Numbered from the stretch's first letter, positions 44,755 to 56,113 are shown. The stretch: 64,000 bases of DNA from Microbacterium terrisoli (GCF_030866805.1 NZ_CP133019.1:2666001-2730000); one strand, 5' to 3'. The notes: generated from the letters alone by a model not told the origin. Numbers and translations: made by a program.

Positions 44755-45189
44755 TCAGTACTGCTGTACGCCGTCGCGGTCCGGCTCGGGGGCACGACCG
44801 AAGGCGCGACCGGTCAGCGTCGATGGAATCACGCGCACATAGTTGCGTTTCATCGTGGGTATCCAGGGCCGAAGGCCCAGCCCGTCCGCGCGTTCCACCT
44901 CGGCTGCGGTATCCAGCCGCTCGGCACTGCCCCGCACCACCACGCTCCACGCGTCGGCGTCCGTGTGACCGTCGGCCTCGAACAGCACCTGATCGTTCAC
45001 CGTCAGTCCGAACAGCTTGCCGCCCTCGGCCGTACGGAACAGGACCGTGCGCTCATCGACGACGTAATTGACCGGAAAAATGTCGATCCGCTCGCCGACG
45101 CGCGTGACCAGCCGACCGACCACCTGTGTGCGCAACTGGTCCCAGCACTGGTCCTCGTCGAGAGTGACGACGGCATCCACCTCGTCCAT
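44755..45189 (-). CDS. Pyridoxamine 5'-phosphate oxidase-like flavin protein
   Basis: A 144-residue split-barrel protein of the PNPOx-like family (DQLRTQVVGRLVTRVGERID; FPVNYVVDERTVLFRTAEGG; WSVVVRGSAERL). Members bind FMN, haem or F420 and their substrates are usually unknown; it is not a true PdxH. It stands alone between the tRNA-secE region and the GABA operon. The 150 bases between it and the tRNA hold no gene, but a TACACT element on the minus strand may be the -10 box of the tRNA-secE transcript. Confidence 0.82.
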   Translation of the reverse strand: MDEVDAVVTLDEDQCWDQLRTQVVGRLVTRVGERIDIFPVNYVVDERTVLFRTAEGGKLFGLTVNDQVLFEADGHTDADAWSVVVRGSAERLDTAAEVERADGLGLRPWIPTMKRNYVRVIPSTLTGRAFGRAPEPDRDGVQQY

Positions 45190-45239
45190 GCTTCCATCCT
45201 GTCATCTGTGCGGCGGGATGGCGCCGTGTCGCCTCTTCG

Positions 45240-46604
45240 CTATGCGCCGATGCGCACGAGCTTCTTGTTGACGAACTCGTCAGCAGCCAGCAGGCCGAGC
45301 TCGCGCGAGGTGCCGCTGCGTTTGACGCCGCCGAAGGGCAGCTCGGGACTGTCGGCCAGCACGAGGTTCACATAGACCATGCCGGCCTGGATGCCGTCGG
45401 CCACACGCTCGGCCTGGGCGGCGTCGGTGGTGAACACGTACGAGCCGAGACCGTACGAGGTGTCGTTGGCCAGGGCCACGGCCTCGTCCTCCCCCGCGAC
45501 CCGATAGACCACCGCGGCGGGGCCGAACAGCTCTTCGCGGTACACGTCCATCGCCGAGGTGACGTCGGCCAGCACCGTCGGGGCGAAGAAGGTGCCCTCG
45601 CGGGTGCCGCCGGTGAGCACCGTCGCGCCCTGGGCGACGGCGGTGTCGATCTGGGCCTGCAGCCGCTCGGCTGCCGCCTCCGAGGAGAGAGGCCCGAGGA
45701 TCGTGTCCTCGGCGGTCGGGTCGGCGGCGGTCACCGCCGCCATGGCCGCGGTGAACTTCTCCACGAACGCGTCGTACAGACCGTCGGCGACGATGAAGCG
45801 CTTGGCCCCGTTGCAGGACTGCCCGTTGTTGTCCAGCCGCGCATCCACGGCCGCCTGCACCGTGCCGTCCAGGTCGTTTGTGGACAGCAGGATGAACGGA
45901 TCCGAGCCGCCCAGCTCGAGGGCGACCTTCTTGAGGTTGCGGCCGGCGACCTCGGCCACGGCGGCGCCGGCGCGCTCCGAGCCGGTCACCGACACACCCT
46001 GCACCCGCGGATCGGCGATGATCGCCGCCGCCTGCTCGTTGGACGCGTACACGTTCACGTACCCGCCGGCCGGCAGCCCCGCATCCTCGTAGATGCGCTC
46101 CAGCAGCGCCGCCGACTCGGGGCACTGCGGTGCGTGCTTGAGCAGGATGGTGTTGCCCAGCACCAGGTTGGGTGCGGCGAAACGGGCCACCTGATAGGCG
46201 GGGAAGTTCCACGGCATGATGCCCAAGAGCGCACCCAGCGGCGAGCGGCGCACGACGGCGGTGCCCTCACCGAGGATGTCGATCGGCTTGTCGGCCGTGA
46301 TCTTCTCGGCGTTGTCGGCGTAGAACTCGATGATGTCGGCGGCGAAGTCGACCTCTCCGACCGCCGCGGCGATCGGCTTGCCCATCTCGCGCACGATGAT
46401 CGCGGCGAGCTCGTCGCGCCGCTCACGGTGCAGCTCGGCGATGCGGCGCACGACGGCCGCCCGCTCGGCGACGGGGGTCTGCGACCACGTGGCGAACGCG
46501 GTCGCAGCCGCGGTCACCGCCTCGTCGATCTGCGCGTCGGTGAAGGTGTCATATGTGGCCAGGGTCTGGCCGGTGGCGGGATTGACGACGGCGTAGTCGG
46601 TCAT
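45240..46604 (-). CDS. NAD(P)-dependent aldehyde dehydrogenase, Sad/YneI type
   Basis: A 454-residue aldehyde dehydrogenase of the succinate-semialdehyde dehydrogenase Sad (YneI) group. The catalytic Glu is in [11 protein letters not shown] and the catalytic Cys in [12 protein letters not shown]. It is last in an operon with gabT, a putrescine oxidase and another dehydrogenase. Since gabD already covers succinate semialdehyde, this one may oxidise 4-aminobutanal to GABA, or be a backup; sequence alone cannot decide. A gap of 42 bases separates it from gabD. Confidence 0.85.
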   Translation of the reverse strand: MTDYAVVNPATGQTLATYDTFTDAQIDEAVTAAATAFATWSQTPVAERAAVVRRIAELHRERRDELAAIIVREMGKPIAAAVGEVDFAADIIEFYADNAEKITADKPIDILGEGTAVVRRSPLGALLGIMPWNFPAYQVARFAAPNLVLGNTILLKHAPQCPESAALLERIYEDAGLPAGGYVNVYASNEQAAAIIADPRVQGVSVTGSERAGAAVAEVAGRNLKKVALELGGSDPFILLSTNDLDGTVQAAVDARLDNNGQSCNGAKRFIVADGLYDAFVEKFTAAMAAVTAADPTAEDTILGPLSSEAAAERLQAQIDTAVAQGATVLTGGTREGTFFAPTVLADVTSAMDVYREELFGPAAVVYRVAGEDEAVALANDTSYGLGSYVFTTDAAQAERVADGIQAGMVYVNLVLADSPELPFGGVKRSGTSRELGLLAADEFVNKKLVRIGA

Positions 46605-46646
46605 CTCCGGTCCTCTCTGTCGGCAGGTCGCACGACCTGCGGGGCG

Positions 46647-48113
46647 TCATTCGACGGGAATGAGTGTGTACTTGGTGGACAGGTACTCGTGGATGCCTTC
46701 GGGCCCGCCCTCGCGTCCCATGCCGGACTGCTTGACACCGCCGAACGGGGCGGCGGCGTTGGAGACGACCCCGACGTTCAGGCCCATCATGCCCGACTCG
46801 AGGCGGTCGATCATCCGGTGACCGCGGGCGAGGTCCTGCGTGAACACGTACGAGACCAGGCCGTACTCGGTGGCGTTGGCCAGAGCCACCGCCTCGTCTT
46901 CGTCGCGGAAGGTCGCGATCGCCAGCACGGGTCCGAAGATCTCCTCGCGCAGGATGTCGCTGCCGGCCTGCACGTCGCTGATGACGGTGGGCTCGAAGAA
47001 CGTGCCGTCGGAGGCTATGGCGTTGCCGCCCGTGCGCACGGTCGCACCGCGGGTGACGGCATCCTTGACCAGTTCGTCGGCCTTCGCGACGGCATCGGCG
47101 TCGATCAGGGGGCCGATCGTGACGCCGTCGTCGGTGCCGCGCCCGACCCGCATCTCATCGACCCGGGCCGTGACGCGGTCGGCGAACTCGGCGGCCACGG
47201 CTTCGTGCACGATGAACCTGTTGGCCGCAGTGCACGCCTGGCCGATGTTGCGGAACTTGGCGATGAGGGCGCCCTCGACCGCCTTGTCGAGGTCGGCGTC
47301 CTCGAACACGACGAACGGCGCATTTCCGCCCAGCTCCATCGAGACCCGCAGCACGTTCTGCGCGGCGTCGGCGATCAGCCGGCGGCCCACCGGGGTGGAG
47401 CCGGTGAAGGAGAGCTTGCGCAACCGAGGGTCGGCGATGATCGGGCCCGACACCTTGCTCGAGGTGGTCGTGGACACGATGTTGACCACACCGGCGGGAA
47501 GGCCTGCCTCTTCGAGCAGCTGCGCGAAGAACATCGTGGTCAGAGGCGTCAGCTGCGCGGGCTTGACCACCACGGTGCAGCCGGCGGCCAGGGCCGGGGC
47601 GATCTTGCGGGTGGCCATCGCGAACGGGAAGTTCCACGGCGTGATGAAGAACGACGGACCCACCGGGCGCTGTGAGACGACCATGCGTCCCGTGCCCTCC
47701 GGGTTCAGTCCGTAACGGCCGTTGATGCGCACGGCCTCTTCGCTGAACCAGCGCAGGAACTCACCGCCGTACGTCACCTCGCCGCGCGATTCGGCCAGCG
47801 GCTTGCCCATCTCGAGGGTCATCAGCAGTGCGAGGTCCTCTTTGTGCTGCTGCACGAGGTCGTACGCGCGGCGCAGGATGTCGCTGCGGGTGCGCGGCGG
47901 GGTGGCTGCCCACCCGTCCTGCGCGGCCACGGCCGCATCCAGGGCGCGCACGCCATCGGCCGGTGAGGCGTCGGCGATCGTGCGGATGACGCGGTTCGTG
48001 CTGGGATCGTGCACGTCGAAGGTCTTGCCGCCTTCGGCTTGGACCCACTCGCCGCCGATGAACAAGCCGGTGGGCACGCGCTGCATCAGTTCGGATTCCT
48101 GCTCGGCGCTCAT
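46647..48113 (-). CDS. gabD: Succinate-semialdehyde dehydrogenase, GabD type
   Basis: A 488-residue aldehyde dehydrogenase. The catalytic Glu is in [18 protein letters not shown], the catalytic Cys in [10 protein letters not shown], and the start ATG (48113) follows [26 protein letters not shown] is a GabD-type N-terminus. It would oxidise succinate semialdehyde from GabT to succinate. Lies 71 bases after the putrescine oxidase gene. The longer reading to 48380 overlaps that gene and is rejected. Confidence 0.88.
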   Translation of the reverse strand: MSAEQESELMQRVPTGLFIGGEWVQAEGGKTFDVHDPSTNRVIRTIADASPADGVRALDAAVAAQDGWAATPPRTRSDILRRAYDLVQQHKEDLALLMTLEMGKPLAESRGEVTYGGEFLRWFSEEAVRINGRYGLNPEGTGRMVVSQRPVGPSFFITPWNFPFAMATRKIAPALAAGCTVVVKPAQLTPLTTMFFAQLLEEAGLPAGVVNIVSTTTSSKVSGPIIADPRLRKLSFTGSTPVGRRLIADAAQNVLRVSMELGGNAPFVVFEDADLDKAVEGALIAKFRNIGQACTAANRFIVHEAVAAEFADRVTARVDEMRVGRGTDDGVTIGPLIDADAVAKADELVKDAVTRGATVRTGGNAIASDGTFFEPTVISDVQAGSDILREEIFGPVLAIATFRDEDEAVALANATEYGLVSYVFTQDLARGHRMIDRLESGMMGLNVGVVSNAAAPFGGVKQSGMGREGGPEGIHEYLSTKYTLIPVE

Positions 48114-48184
48114 GCGCTCTCCTCCTCGGTCAGAGATGTCAGTTTCAGTATTCGACGGATCGGCCTCGATGGGCTCGGATCGCC

Positions 48185-49573
48185 TCAGGGTCGGACGCGC
48201 TCGATGATCGCGGCCGCGGCGGCGCGGCCCATGCGGATCGCGCCGTCCACGTGCTGGTAGCCGGCGCCGGCCACGTCGCTGCACGCGAAGTGGATCGGAC
48301 CGACCGGGGTGCGCAGGTCGGCGCCGTAACGCTCGAGCCCGCCCAGGTCGAAGCTTGCGGCGTAGGCGCCGCGCGTCCATTCCTCGGTGCCCCAGTCGCT
48401 CTCGTAGTAGACGACGGGGTTCTTGGCCTCGGGCCCGTAATAGTGCGACAGCGACTCGAGGATGCGTTCGCGGCGCTCGGCGGCCGGCAGCGCGAACACG
48501 TCGTCGGCGTGCCGGTCCGAGACGAAGCCGACGAGGGTGCCGCGCTCGTCGCCGTGGTTCGAGTTGTCATACGCCTCGTGCGTGAGCTCGTAGGGGCTGA
48601 ACGCGGTGCCCGACAGGCCCTGCTCGCGCCAGAACGGGCGGTCGTAGACCGCGTGCACCTTGATCACGAAGCCCATCGACAGGTGCTGGTGCAGCTGCTG
48701 CTGGCGGCGCGGCAGCGGCGGCGCGAACGAGATGCGCTCGTACAGCACCGGCGCATGGGCCAGGATCGCGTAGCGGGCGTTGACGGTCATCCCGTCGGCA
48801 CGCACGATGACGCCGTCGTCGGTCCACTCGATGAATCGCACGGGCTGCTGCAGGAACACGTCGTCCCCCAGGCGCTCGGCCAGCAGCTGCGGCACCTGCT
48901 GCAGGCCGCCGACGACCCGCTTGTCGAGGATGAAGTCCGCATCGACCAGGTGCGAGAAGCTGCCGGCGCTGGCGGCCATCAGCAGCGCCTGCAGCGTCGA
49001 GAACGCGTGCGCCGGCTTGGTGAGCATGGCGCCGGCGATGAACAGGGCGATGTTGTCGATCGCCTCCTGGTCGTCGGTCTGGGTGTGCAGCCACGCCTCG
49101 AACGAGATCTTGTCCAGCGCCGCGGCATCCGGCGACTGCCACGGCCGGTCGGGATCGACCTGCGCGACCATGGCGTCGAGCCTGTCGATCAGCTCGATCA
49201 TGATCTTCTCGGTCTCGGGCCCCACGGGGAAGATCTCGCCGGTGAAGCGGGTCAGTCGCCCATCGGGGCCGATGTAGACCGAGTCGCCGTCGCGGTAGCG
49301 ATCGAAGGTCTCCAGGCCCAGATCGGCGATGGTCTCTTGCAGCGCGTCCTGGTCGGGTGAGACCCACTGGCCGCCGAGCTCGAGCATCGCGCCGTCGATC
49401 GTGTCGGTCCACACGCGTCCGCCCACGCGGCCGCGTGCTTCGAGCACGGCGACCGACAGGCCGGCCTTCTTCAGTTCGTTCGCGGCGGTGGTGCCGGCCG
49501 CGCCGGCGCCGATGACGACGACGTCTCGGGTGATCTCGGTCACTTGCTGCTCCTGTTCGCTGTTCTCGTTCAT
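48185..49573 (-). CDS. puo: Flavin monoamine oxidase, probable putrescine oxidase
   Basis: A 462-residue FAD-dependent amine oxidase. The dinucleotide-binding motif is VVVIGAGAAGTTAANELKKA and the C-terminal FAD motif lies around VAGAGYQHVDGAIRMGRAAA. Actinobacterial putrescine oxidases share LELGGQWVSPDQ and the GPIHFACSDVAG layout. It would turn putrescine into 4-aminobutanal, ammonia and H2O2. The neighbours gabT, gabD and an ALDH, 13 bases downstream of gabT, support this; tyramine or another amine cannot be excluded. ATG 49573 is used instead of a codon five residues upstream. Confidence 0.82.
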   Translation of the reverse strand: MNENSEQEQQVTEITRDVVVIGAGAAGTTAANELKKAGLSVAVLEARGRVGGRVWTDTIDGAMLELGGQWVSPDQDALQETIADLGLETFDRYRDGDSVYIGPDGRLTRFTGEIFPVGPETEKIMIELIDRLDAMVAQVDPDRPWQSPDAAALDKISFEAWLHTQTDDQEAIDNIALFIAGAMLTKPAHAFSTLQALLMAASAGSFSHLVDADFILDKRVVGGLQQVPQLLAERLGDDVFLQQPVRFIEWTDDGVIVRADGMTVNARYAILAHAPVLYERISFAPPLPRRQQQLHQHLSMGFVIKVHAVYDRPFWREQGLSGTAFSPYELTHEAYDNSNHGDERGTLVGFVSDRHADDVFALPAAERRERILESLSHYYGPEAKNPVVYYESDWGTEEWTRGAYAASFDLGGLERYGADLRTPVGPIHFACSDVAGAGYQHVDGAIRMGRAAAAAIIERVRP

Positions 49574-49586
49574 TGCGGATCGCACG

Positions 49587-50939
49587 TCAGTGGGCGGCGA
49601 GGACGGATGCCACGACCTCGAGCCCTTCGTTCAGCAGCTCGTCGCCGATCGACAGCGGCGGCAGGAATCGGATGACGTTGCCGTACGTGCCGCATGTGAG
49701 CACGATCACTCCCTGCGCGATGCACTCCTTGGCGACCGCGGCAGTCAGCGCCGCATCGGGCTCGCCGGTTGCCGGATCGACGAACTCGGCCGCGATCATG
49801 GCGCCCGCGCCGCGCACGTCGCCGATGCGCGGGTCGCCCGCCTGCAGTGCGCGCAGACGGCCCAGCAGGATCTCGCCGATCTGCTGCGCGCGCTCGATCA
49901 TGCCGTCGTGCTCGATGACATCCAGCGCCGCCAAGGCCGCGGCGCACACGACGGGGTTGCCGCCGTATGTGCCGCCGAGGCCCCCCGTGTGGGCGGCATC
50001 CATGATCTCGGCGCGGCCGGTCACGCCCGACAGCGGCATGCCTCCGGCGATGCCCTTGGCTGTGGTGACCATGTCGGGCACGATGCCGAACAGCTCGCTT
50101 GCGAACATCGCGCCCGCACGGGCCAGACCCGCCTGCACCTCGTCGGCGATGAATACCACGCCGTTCGCGTGGCACCAGTCCACGATCGCCGGCAGGAATC
50201 CGTCGGCGGGGACGATGAAGCCACCCTCTCCTTGGATGGGCTCGATGATCACGGCCGCCACGTTGTCTGCGCCGACCTGCTTCTCGATCATCGAGATGGC
50301 GCGTGCAGCAGCTTCTGGCCCGGTGAGCTTGTCGTGGAAGGGGTAGGACATCGGGGCGCGGTAGATGTCGGAGGCGAATGGGCCGAACCCGCTCTTGTAC
50401 GGCATCGCCTTGGCGGTGAGGGCCATCGTGAGGTTCGTGCGGCCGTGGTATGCGTGGTCGAAGGCGACGACGGCCGGGCGACCGGTGTACTTGCGGGCGA
50501 TCTTGACGGCGTTCTCGACGGCTTCGGCACCCGAGTTGAACAGCGCCGACTTCTTCGGGAAGTCGCCGGGGGTCAGCCGGTTCAGCGTCTCGGCGACGGC
50601 GACGTACGACTCGTACGGCGAGACCATGAAGCATGTGTGCGTGAACTGGGCGACCTGCGCCTGCACGGCCGCGACGACCTTGGGGTGCGCATTGCCCACG
50701 GTGGTCACGGCGATGCCGCTGCCCAGGTCGATCAGGGAGTTGCCGTCCGCATCGACGACGACGCCGCCACCGGCGGCGACCGCCGCGATCGGTGCGGTGT
50801 GCCCGACGCCCGCGGCGACGGAGGAGGCCTTGCGATCCAGCAGCTCCTGCGAGCGGGGACCGGGGATGGCGGTGACCAGACGACGCTCCTGCGCGAGGGT
50901 GGGTCCGCCGACGGGGGTGATGACAGCAGCATTGCTCAT
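49587..50939 (-). CDS. gabT: 4-aminobutyrate aminotransferase
   Basis: A 450-residue class III PLP aminotransferase converting GABA and 2-oxoglutarate to succinate semialdehyde and glutamate. The motifs are LFNSGAEAVENAVKIARKYT, AVIIEPIQGEGGFIVPADGF, FIADEVQAGLARAGAMFASE and the PLP lysine in TTAKGIAGGMPLSG. First gene of the minus-strand operon; divergent from a PucR-type regulator across 94 bases. The ATG at 50939 begins the usual N-terminus. Confidence 0.94.
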   Translation of the reverse strand: MSNAAVITPVGGPTLAQERRLVTAIPGPRSQELLDRKASSVAAGVGHTAPIAAVAAGGGVVVDADGNSLIDLGSGIAVTTVGNAHPKVVAAVQAQVAQFTHTCFMVSPYESYVAVAETLNRLTPGDFPKKSALFNSGAEAVENAVKIARKYTGRPAVVAFDHAYHGRTNLTMALTAKAMPYKSGFGPFASDIYRAPMSYPFHDKLTGPEAAARAISMIEKQVGADNVAAVIIEPIQGEGGFIVPADGFLPAIVDWCHANGVVFIADEVQAGLARAGAMFASELFGIVPDMVTTAKGIAGGMPLSGVTGRAEIMDAAHTGGLGGTYGGNPVVCAAALAALDVIEHDGMIERAQQIGEILLGRLRALQAGDPRIGDVRGAGAMIAAEFVDPATGEPDAALTAAVAKECIAQGVIVLTCGTYGNVIRFLPPLSIGDELLNEGLEVVASVLAAH

Positions 50940-51033
50940 ACCGGTGAGCGTAAGCGCGCACGTCCCCCGGTGCACTCGCCGTGAGGTAGATTCTCAAAGG
51001 AATTATGTACGCCGCGTCCAAGGAGGTATCGGC

Positions 51034-52563
51034 ATGAGCCAGGTGGCGCAGACGGATGCCGCGACGGTGCGCACACTGCTGGATCGCGCCGATCTGCACC
51101 TGCGGCTGGCCCTGGACGAAACCGACCTCGACCCGGGTGCACTGGATCGCCCGGTGCGGTGGGTGCACACCTCGGACCTCGTCGACCCGACTCCGTTCCT
51201 CTCAGACGGACTGGCGCTGCTGACCACCGGCATCCAGTTCTCCGACGCCTCCACCGACTACGATGCGTATGTCGCGCGGCTGCAGCGCCGCGGTGTGCAC
51301 GCCCTGGGGTTCGGCACCGAGGTGGCACGCGAGGGCATTCCCCCGCAGCTGCTGGACGCGTGCCGCGCGCACCGCATGCCGCTGTTCGAGGTGCCCTATC
51401 GCACGCCGTTCATCGCGATCGCGCGCGCCAACGCCGAAGCGATCGCCGCGCAGGCTTACGCGCGGCGGTCCTGGGCCCTTGCCGCACAGCGCGCGATAGC
51501 CCTCGCCGCTCTGCGCCCCGATGGGTTGTCGGCCACGATCGCCGAGCTGTCGCGACAGCTGGATGCCTGGGTCGGGCTGTTCGACGCCGCCGGAGTCCTC
51601 TCGCGCGAACACCCCGCCGGCGCGCTGGACCCGGAGGAGGCGGCGACCGTGACCGCAGAGGTCTCGGCGGTGCTGCGCCGGGGTGTGCGCGCCGGTTCGT
51701 CGCTGCACGTGGGCGAGGTGCCGTTCACGCTGCAGACCCTCGGCCGGGGTGGTCACCTGCGCGGTGTGATCGCGATCGCCGCAGGATCGCTGGACCAGGA
51801 GAGCCGCGACCTCGTCACCTCGGTGATCGCGATGGCCGGCCTCGCCCTCGAGCAGAACCAGGGCCTGGCCCGGGCCCGGTCGCTGCTGCGTGCGGGGGTC
51901 GTGCAGTCGCTGCTGGCCGAGGACCCGACGCTGGCCCGCCGCGTCGCGCGCGACATGTGGGGCGGACTGCCGGGCGCCCCCGTGCTGGTGGCGATGGCGG
52001 ATGCCGAAGCCCGGCACGACGACGTCACCGAATGGCTCGAGCTTCGCGCGCACGAGCGCGGCGGCGAACTGTTCTTCGGCCGGCATGATCGCGGCGTGCT
52101 GCTGGTGGTGCCCGCGCGTGCGGACCGCGTCGTGGGTGAACTCGCGCGCCGCTTCGGCGTGCGGCTCGGCGTGTCCGATCCGGCGACCTACACCGAGCTG
52201 CCGCGCGCGACCGACGAGGCGATCCTCGCCCTGCAGCGCGGCAACGGACCCGTCTCGCGGTTCGCCGAGGTGGCGGCCGCCGGCGTTCTCAGCGCACTGG
52301 ATTCAGACGCGGGACGCGCCCTCGCGCATGCCGCCCTGGCCTCGCTGCTGGATCACGACGAGTCCGCCGGCACCGCCCTGGTGGCCTCGACCCGAGCGTG
52401 GCTCGAGCACGACGCCCGCTTCGACATCGCGGCCGAAAGCCTCGGCATCCACCGCCACACGCTGCGGGCCCGCATCGCGCAGGCCGAGCAGCTGCTGCGG
52501 GTCGACCTCGGTTCGTTCACCGCCCGCGCCGAGCTCTGGGCGGCGCTGCGCACCCTCGAGTGA
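51034..52563 (+). CDS. PucR-family transcriptional regulator of the GABA operon
   Basis: A 509-residue regulator with an N-terminal PucR ligand domain (RPVRWVHTSDLVDPTPFLSD; LLTTGIQF) and a C-terminal PucR-type HTH (FDIAAESLGIHRHTLRARIA). A perfect AAGGAGGT lies before the ATG. Such proteins activate catabolic genes for purines, proline or GABA (as GabR/PucR). The divergent layout with gabT suggests it senses GABA or an intermediate and activates the operon. Inducer unknown. Confidence 0.9.
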   Translation: MSQVAQTDAATVRTLLDRADLHLRLALDETDLDPGALDRPVRWVHTSDLVDPTPFLSDGLALLTTGIQFSDASTDYDAYVARLQRRGVHALGFGTEVAREGIPPQLLDACRAHRMPLFEVPYRTPFIAIARANAEAIAAQAYARRSWALAAQRAIALAALRPDGLSATIAELSRQLDAWVGLFDAAGVLSREHPAGALDPEEAATVTAEVSAVLRRGVRAGSSLHVGEVPFTLQTLGRGGHLRGVIAIAAGSLDQESRDLVTSVIAMAGLALEQNQGLARARSLLRAGVVQSLLAEDPTLARRVARDMWGGLPGAPVLVAMADAEARHDDVTEWLELRAHERGGELFFGRHDRGVLLVVPARADRVVGELARRFGVRLGVSDPATYTELPRATDEAILALQRGNGPVSRFAEVAAAGVLSALDSDAGRALAHAALASLLDHDESAGTALVASTRAWLEHDARFDIAAESLGIHRHTLRARIAQAEQLLRVDLGSFTARAELWAALRTLE

Positions 52564-52569
52564 GCGCGG

Positions 52570-53091
52570 TCAGAGACCGTCGGGACCCGACGTGCCCGCA
52601 CCCAGACGCTCGAGAGCGGCCTGGGCGACGGCGGCGGGCGACGGCGCGAAGTCGAGGACGAAGCCGGTCTCGTCCGGGCCGAGCGGCTCGAGCGTGTCGA
52701 GCTGGGACTGCAGCAGGCTCGGCGGCATGAAATGCCCCGGACGGCTTCCGATTCGCCGCTCGAGCACGTCGGCACTGCCGGCCAGATGCACGAACACCGT
52801 GTGCGGCGCACGCGTGCGCAGGCGATCGCGGTAGGCGCGCTTCAGCGCAGAGCATGCGACCACGACGGCGCCCTGCGCGAGACGGTCGGCGACGGCATCC
52901 AACCACGGCCATCGATCTTCGTCGACGAGAGGCACTCCCGACGCCATCTTGACGACGTTCGCCCGCGGATGCAGATCATCCCCGTCGACGAACGGGACGC
53001 CGAGCCTGGCGGCGAGGGCGGTGCCCACCGAGCTCTTGCCCGACGCGGACACTCCCATCACGACGATCGGCGGCAGCGGATCACCAATCAT
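52570..53091 (-). CDS. gntK: Gluconokinase
   Basis: A 173-residue GntK-type kinase with P-loop [29 protein letters not shown] and [20 protein letters not shown]. It phosphorylates D-gluconate to 6-phosphogluconate for the pentose phosphate pathway. It overlaps the end of the upstream dehydratase gene by 11 bases, so it is the last gene of the sugar-acid operon. Confidence 0.95.
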   Translation of the reverse strand: MIGDPLPPIVVMGVSASGKSSVGTALAARLGVPFVDGDDLHPRANVVKMASGVPLVDEDRWPWLDAVADRLAQGAVVVACSALKRAYRDRLRTRAPHTVFVHLAGSADVLERRIGSRPGHFMPPSLLQSQLDTLEPLGPDETGFVLDFAPSPAAVAQAALERLGAGTSGPDGL

Positions 53092-54325
53092 GCACGGTGC
53101 CGTCGGCGAGTCGGTTGTACGGCAGGTACGCCTGCTCGTACGGGTACTTGCCTGCTTCGTCCGTGTTCAGCTGGACGCCCAGGCCGGGCTCGTCGCCCGG
53201 ATGCAGCATCCCATCGCTCCAGGTGAACGACTGCTCGAAGACGGCATTCGTCCTGGGCCCGTGCTGCATGTACTCCTGGATGCCGAAATTGTGGATCGCC
53301 ATGCCCACATGCATCTGCGCGGCCATGCCGACCGGCGAGATGTCGGTCGGCCCATGGAAGCCGGACTTGATCTGGTACATCGCCGCGTAGTCGATCGTCT
53401 TCTTCAAGGGCGAGATGCCGCCCATGTGCGTGACCGCGCCGCGCACGTAGTCGATGAGCTGGTCGCGGATGAGGTCAGTGAAGTCCCAGATCGTGTTGAA
53501 GACCTCACCGATCGCCAGCGGGGTCGTCGTGTGCCGGCGCACCAGCCGCAGCGCCTCTTGGTGCTCGGCCGGGGTGCAGTCCTCGAGCCAGAACAGGTCA
53601 TACGGTTCCAGGGACTTGCCCAACTTCGCCGCCTGCAGCGGGGTCAGCCGGTGGTGCCCGTCGTGCAGCAGGGGGATCTCCGGCCCGAACTCGCCCCGCA
53701 CAGCCTCGAACACAGTCGGCATGTGCCGCAGATACGCGCGGGTGTCCCAGTCCTCTTCCACGGGCTTGGCACCGCGCCGGGCCGGCTCATGGTCGTAGCG
53801 CACGCCCGGCTCCCCCTGATCGGCGCCCTGCGAGGCGATCCCGTAGATCGCCTTCAGCCCGGGCACACCGGACTGCACCCGGATCGCGCGGTACCCCTGG
53901 GCGAGATGCGCACGGACGCTGTCGAACAGCTCGGGCAGGTCTTTGCCCGAGGCGTGCCCGTAGGCCAGCAGCCCGCGCCGCGATGCCCCGCCCAGCAGCT
54001 GGTAGACGGGCATGCCGGCCGCTTTGCCCTTGATGTCCCACAGCGCCATGTCGACCGCGGCGATCGCGGCCATCGTGACCGGACCGCGGCGCCAGTACGC
54101 CGAGCGGTACAGGAACTGCCACGTGTCCTCGATCTGCGCAGCGTCTCGGCCGACCAGCAGCGGCACCACATGCTCGGACAGATACGCGACCACCGCCAGC
54201 TCACGGCCGTTCAGCGTCGCATCGCCCAACCCGGTCAGGCCGTCGTCGGTCGTGAGCTTCAGTGTCACGAAGTTGCGGTCGGGACTGGTGACGATGACCT
54301 CGGCCTTGTCGATGATCATCGTCAT
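53081..54325 (-). CDS. Enolase-superfamily sugar acid dehydratase, ManD/RspA type
   Basis: A 414-residue member of the mannonate/gluconate dehydratase group. The metal ligands fall in [32 protein letters not shown] and [16 protein letters not shown], as in Man[21 protein letters not shown] is the shared opening of the barrel. Products would be 2-keto-3-deoxygluconate from D-mannonate or D-gluconate; some relatives are inefficient or have other roles. Fixed start at 54325 overlaps the permease stop (ATGA). gntK follows. Substrate is inferred from the group and context. Confidence 0.85.
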   Translation of the reverse strand: MTMIIDKAEVIVTSPDRNFVTLKLTTDDGLTGLGDATLNGRELAVVAYLSEHVVPLLVGRDAAQIEDTWQFLYRSAYWRRGPVTMAAIAAVDMALWDIKGKAAGMPVYQLLGGASRRGLLAYGHASGKDLPELFDSVRAHLAQGYRAIRVQSGVPGLKAIYGIASQGADQGEPGVRYDHEPARRGAKPVEEDWDTRAYLRHMPTVFEAVRGEFGPEIPLLHDGHHRLTPLQAAKLGKSLEPYDLFWLEDCTPAEHQEALRLVRRHTTTPLAIGEVFNTIWDFTDLIRDQLIDYVRGAVTHMGGISPLKKTIDYAAMYQIKSGFHGPTDISPVGMAAQMHVGMAIHNFGIQEYMQHGPRTNAVFEQSFTWSDGMLHPGDEPGLGVQLNTDEAGKYPYEQAYLPYNRLADGTVHDW

Positions 54326-55170
54326 CCCTTCGTCGCACCGGCGGTGAGGCCGGAGACGATGTAGCGCTGTGCGAACAGCGCGATGACGATGATGGGCAGC
54401 GTCATGATCGTGGAGGCGGCCATGATGGCGCCCCAGTCGATGCTGGCGTAGGACACGAAGTCGAACACCGCCACCGGGAGGGTGCGCGTCTGCGCGCCGG
54501 TCAGCACCAGGGCGAACATGAAGTTGTTCCACGAGAAGATGAACGCGAGGATTGCCGCGGTGGCCACACCGGGCACCGACAGCGGCAGCAGGATCCGCCA
54601 GAACGCGCCGATCGGGGTCAGCCCGTCCACCAGTGCCGCCTCTTCCAGCTCCAGGGGCATGGAGTCGAAGAACGACATCAGGATGTAGACGATCACCGGG
54701 ATCAGGATGAACATGTGCGAGAGGATCATCACCCCGTAGCTGCCCACCCATCCGAGGTTCGCGAAGACGTAATACCACGGCACCAGCAGGCTGATACCGG
54801 GGATGATGCGTGCCAGCAGCACGACCAGCGCCGACTTCTGCATGCTGAACCGGCTCATCGCGTAGGCGGCGGGCACGCCGAGCAGCAGCGATATCACCAC
54901 CGCGCACAGCGCGATGATGAAGCTGTTGAAGACGAACTGCAGATAGTTGTCGTTGCCGAACACCTCGGCGTAATTGTCGAGGTTCGGCACGAACGTGAAC
55001 GGTCGGCTGGTGTCCTGGATGTCGACGTTGCTCTTGAAGGATGCGGCCACCATCCACAGCAGCGGCACCACGAACGTGACGACCACCAGCACAAGCATCA
55101 CGACGCGGAACGACTGGTACGCGGTCTTCTTGCGCCGGCGGCGGATCACCGGGGCTGTCGTCGTGCTCAC
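54322..55170 (-). CDS. Carbohydrate ABC transporter permease, MalG type
   Basis: A 282-residue CUT1 permease with six hydrophobic segments. The EAA loop is [20 protein letters not shown], and the C-terminus [13 protein letters not shown] is typical. It uses a GTG start that overlaps its partner's stop (GTGA), and its own stop overlaps the dehydratase ATG. No ATPase is encoded nearby, so a shared MsiK-type ATPase is assumed. Likely imports a sugar acid or an oligosaccharide that yields it. Confidence 0.92.
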   Translation of the reverse strand: MSTTTAPVIRRRRKKTAYQSFRVVMLVLVVVTFVVPLLWMVAASFKSNVDIQDTSRPFTFVPNLDNYAEVFGNDNYLQFVFNSFIIALCAVVISLLLGVPAAYAMSRFSMQKSALVVLLARIIPGISLLVPWYYVFANLGWVGSYGVMILSHMFILIPVIVYILMSFFDSMPLELEEAALVDGLTPIGAFWRILLPLSVPGVATAAILAFIFSWNNFMFALVLTGAQTRTLPVAVFDFVSYASIDWGAIMAASTIMTLPIIVIALFAQRYIVSGLTAGATKG

Positions 55171-56090
55171 TTCGTACGCTCCTTTCGCCGCAGGGTCAGC
55201 AACCACATCGACAGCAGCACCATCAGGAAGAAAAGGATCAGCACGGCAGAGGCCAGCCCGAAGCTGTTGTATTGGAAGCTCAGCGTGTACGCGTAGATGT
55301 TCAGCGTCTCGGCCTCGTGGAACGACCCTCCGCCCTGGCCCTTGACGGTGTAGAGCAGGTCGAACGTCTTCAGCGCGTCGATCGCACGCAGCATGATCGC
55401 CACCAGCACGACCGGGCGCATCAGCGGAAGCGTGACCAGCCAGAAGCGCTGCCATGCGTTCGCGCCGTCGATCCGTGCCGCCTCATCGGGCTCGTCCGAC
55501 AAAGCCGTGAGACCTGCCAGCAGCACGATGGCGATCATGGGCGTGAACTCCCACACATCCACGAAGATCAGCGATGGCAGCGTCGTCTCGGGACTGGAGA
55601 ACCACGGCTGGGGAGGGATGCCGATCCATCCCAGCACCTGGTTGGCGAATCCGATGTTCGGGTCGAAGATCAGCCGCCACATCATCGCGATCGCCACTGG
55701 CGTGGCCACGAACGGCAGCAGCACGACCACACGCACCCAGGCCTGTCCCTTGAACGGGCGCCAGAGCAGCAGTGCGATGGCCATGCCGGCGACGAGCTCG
55801 AAGGCGAGCGCGCCGACGGTGAAGATCAGCGTGCGCAGCACGGCGGGCCAGAACCGCGACGTGTCGGTGAGGGCCGTCACGTAGTTGTCGAATCCGACGA
55901 AGTCGAACGGCGCACGCACCGAGCCGAATGAGTCGGTGAAGCTGAGGTAGATCGTCCATCCCAGGGGGAAGGCGATCAACAGGATCGTGAAGATCATCGC
56001 CGGGGAGGCGAACAACCACTTGCGGTGATCATTCGCCCACCGCGACACGGTCTCCCGTCGGGAGAGCCGAGGGGGGGATGTAACGGTCAT
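55167..56090 (-). CDS. Carbohydrate ABC transporter permease, MalF type
   Basis: A 307-residue CUT1 permease. [20 protein letters not shown] is the first helix and the EAA loop is [20 protein letters not shown]. The ATG at 56090 follows AGGTGG; an ATG five codons upstream has no ribosome site. It overlaps the MalG-type gene by four bases (GTGA). A large hairpin separates it from the binding-protein gene. Confidence 0.92.
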   Translation of the reverse strand: MTVTSPPRLSRRETVSRWANDHRKWLFASPAMIFTILLIAFPLGWTIYLSFTDSFGSVRAPFDFVGFDNYVTALTDTSRFWPAVLRTLIFTVGALAFELVAGMAIALLLWRPFKGQAWVRVVVLLPFVATPVAIAMMWRLIFDPNIGFANQVLGWIGIPPQPWFSSPETTLPSLIFVDVWEFTPMIAIVLLAGLTALSDEPDEAARIDGANAWQRFWLVTLPLMRPVVLVAIMLRAIDALKTFDLLYTVKGQGGGSFHEAETLNIYAYTLSFQYNSFGLASAVLILFFLMVLLSMWLLTLRRKERTK

Positions 56091-56113
56091 AGCACCACCT
56101 GCCATCGCAACCG

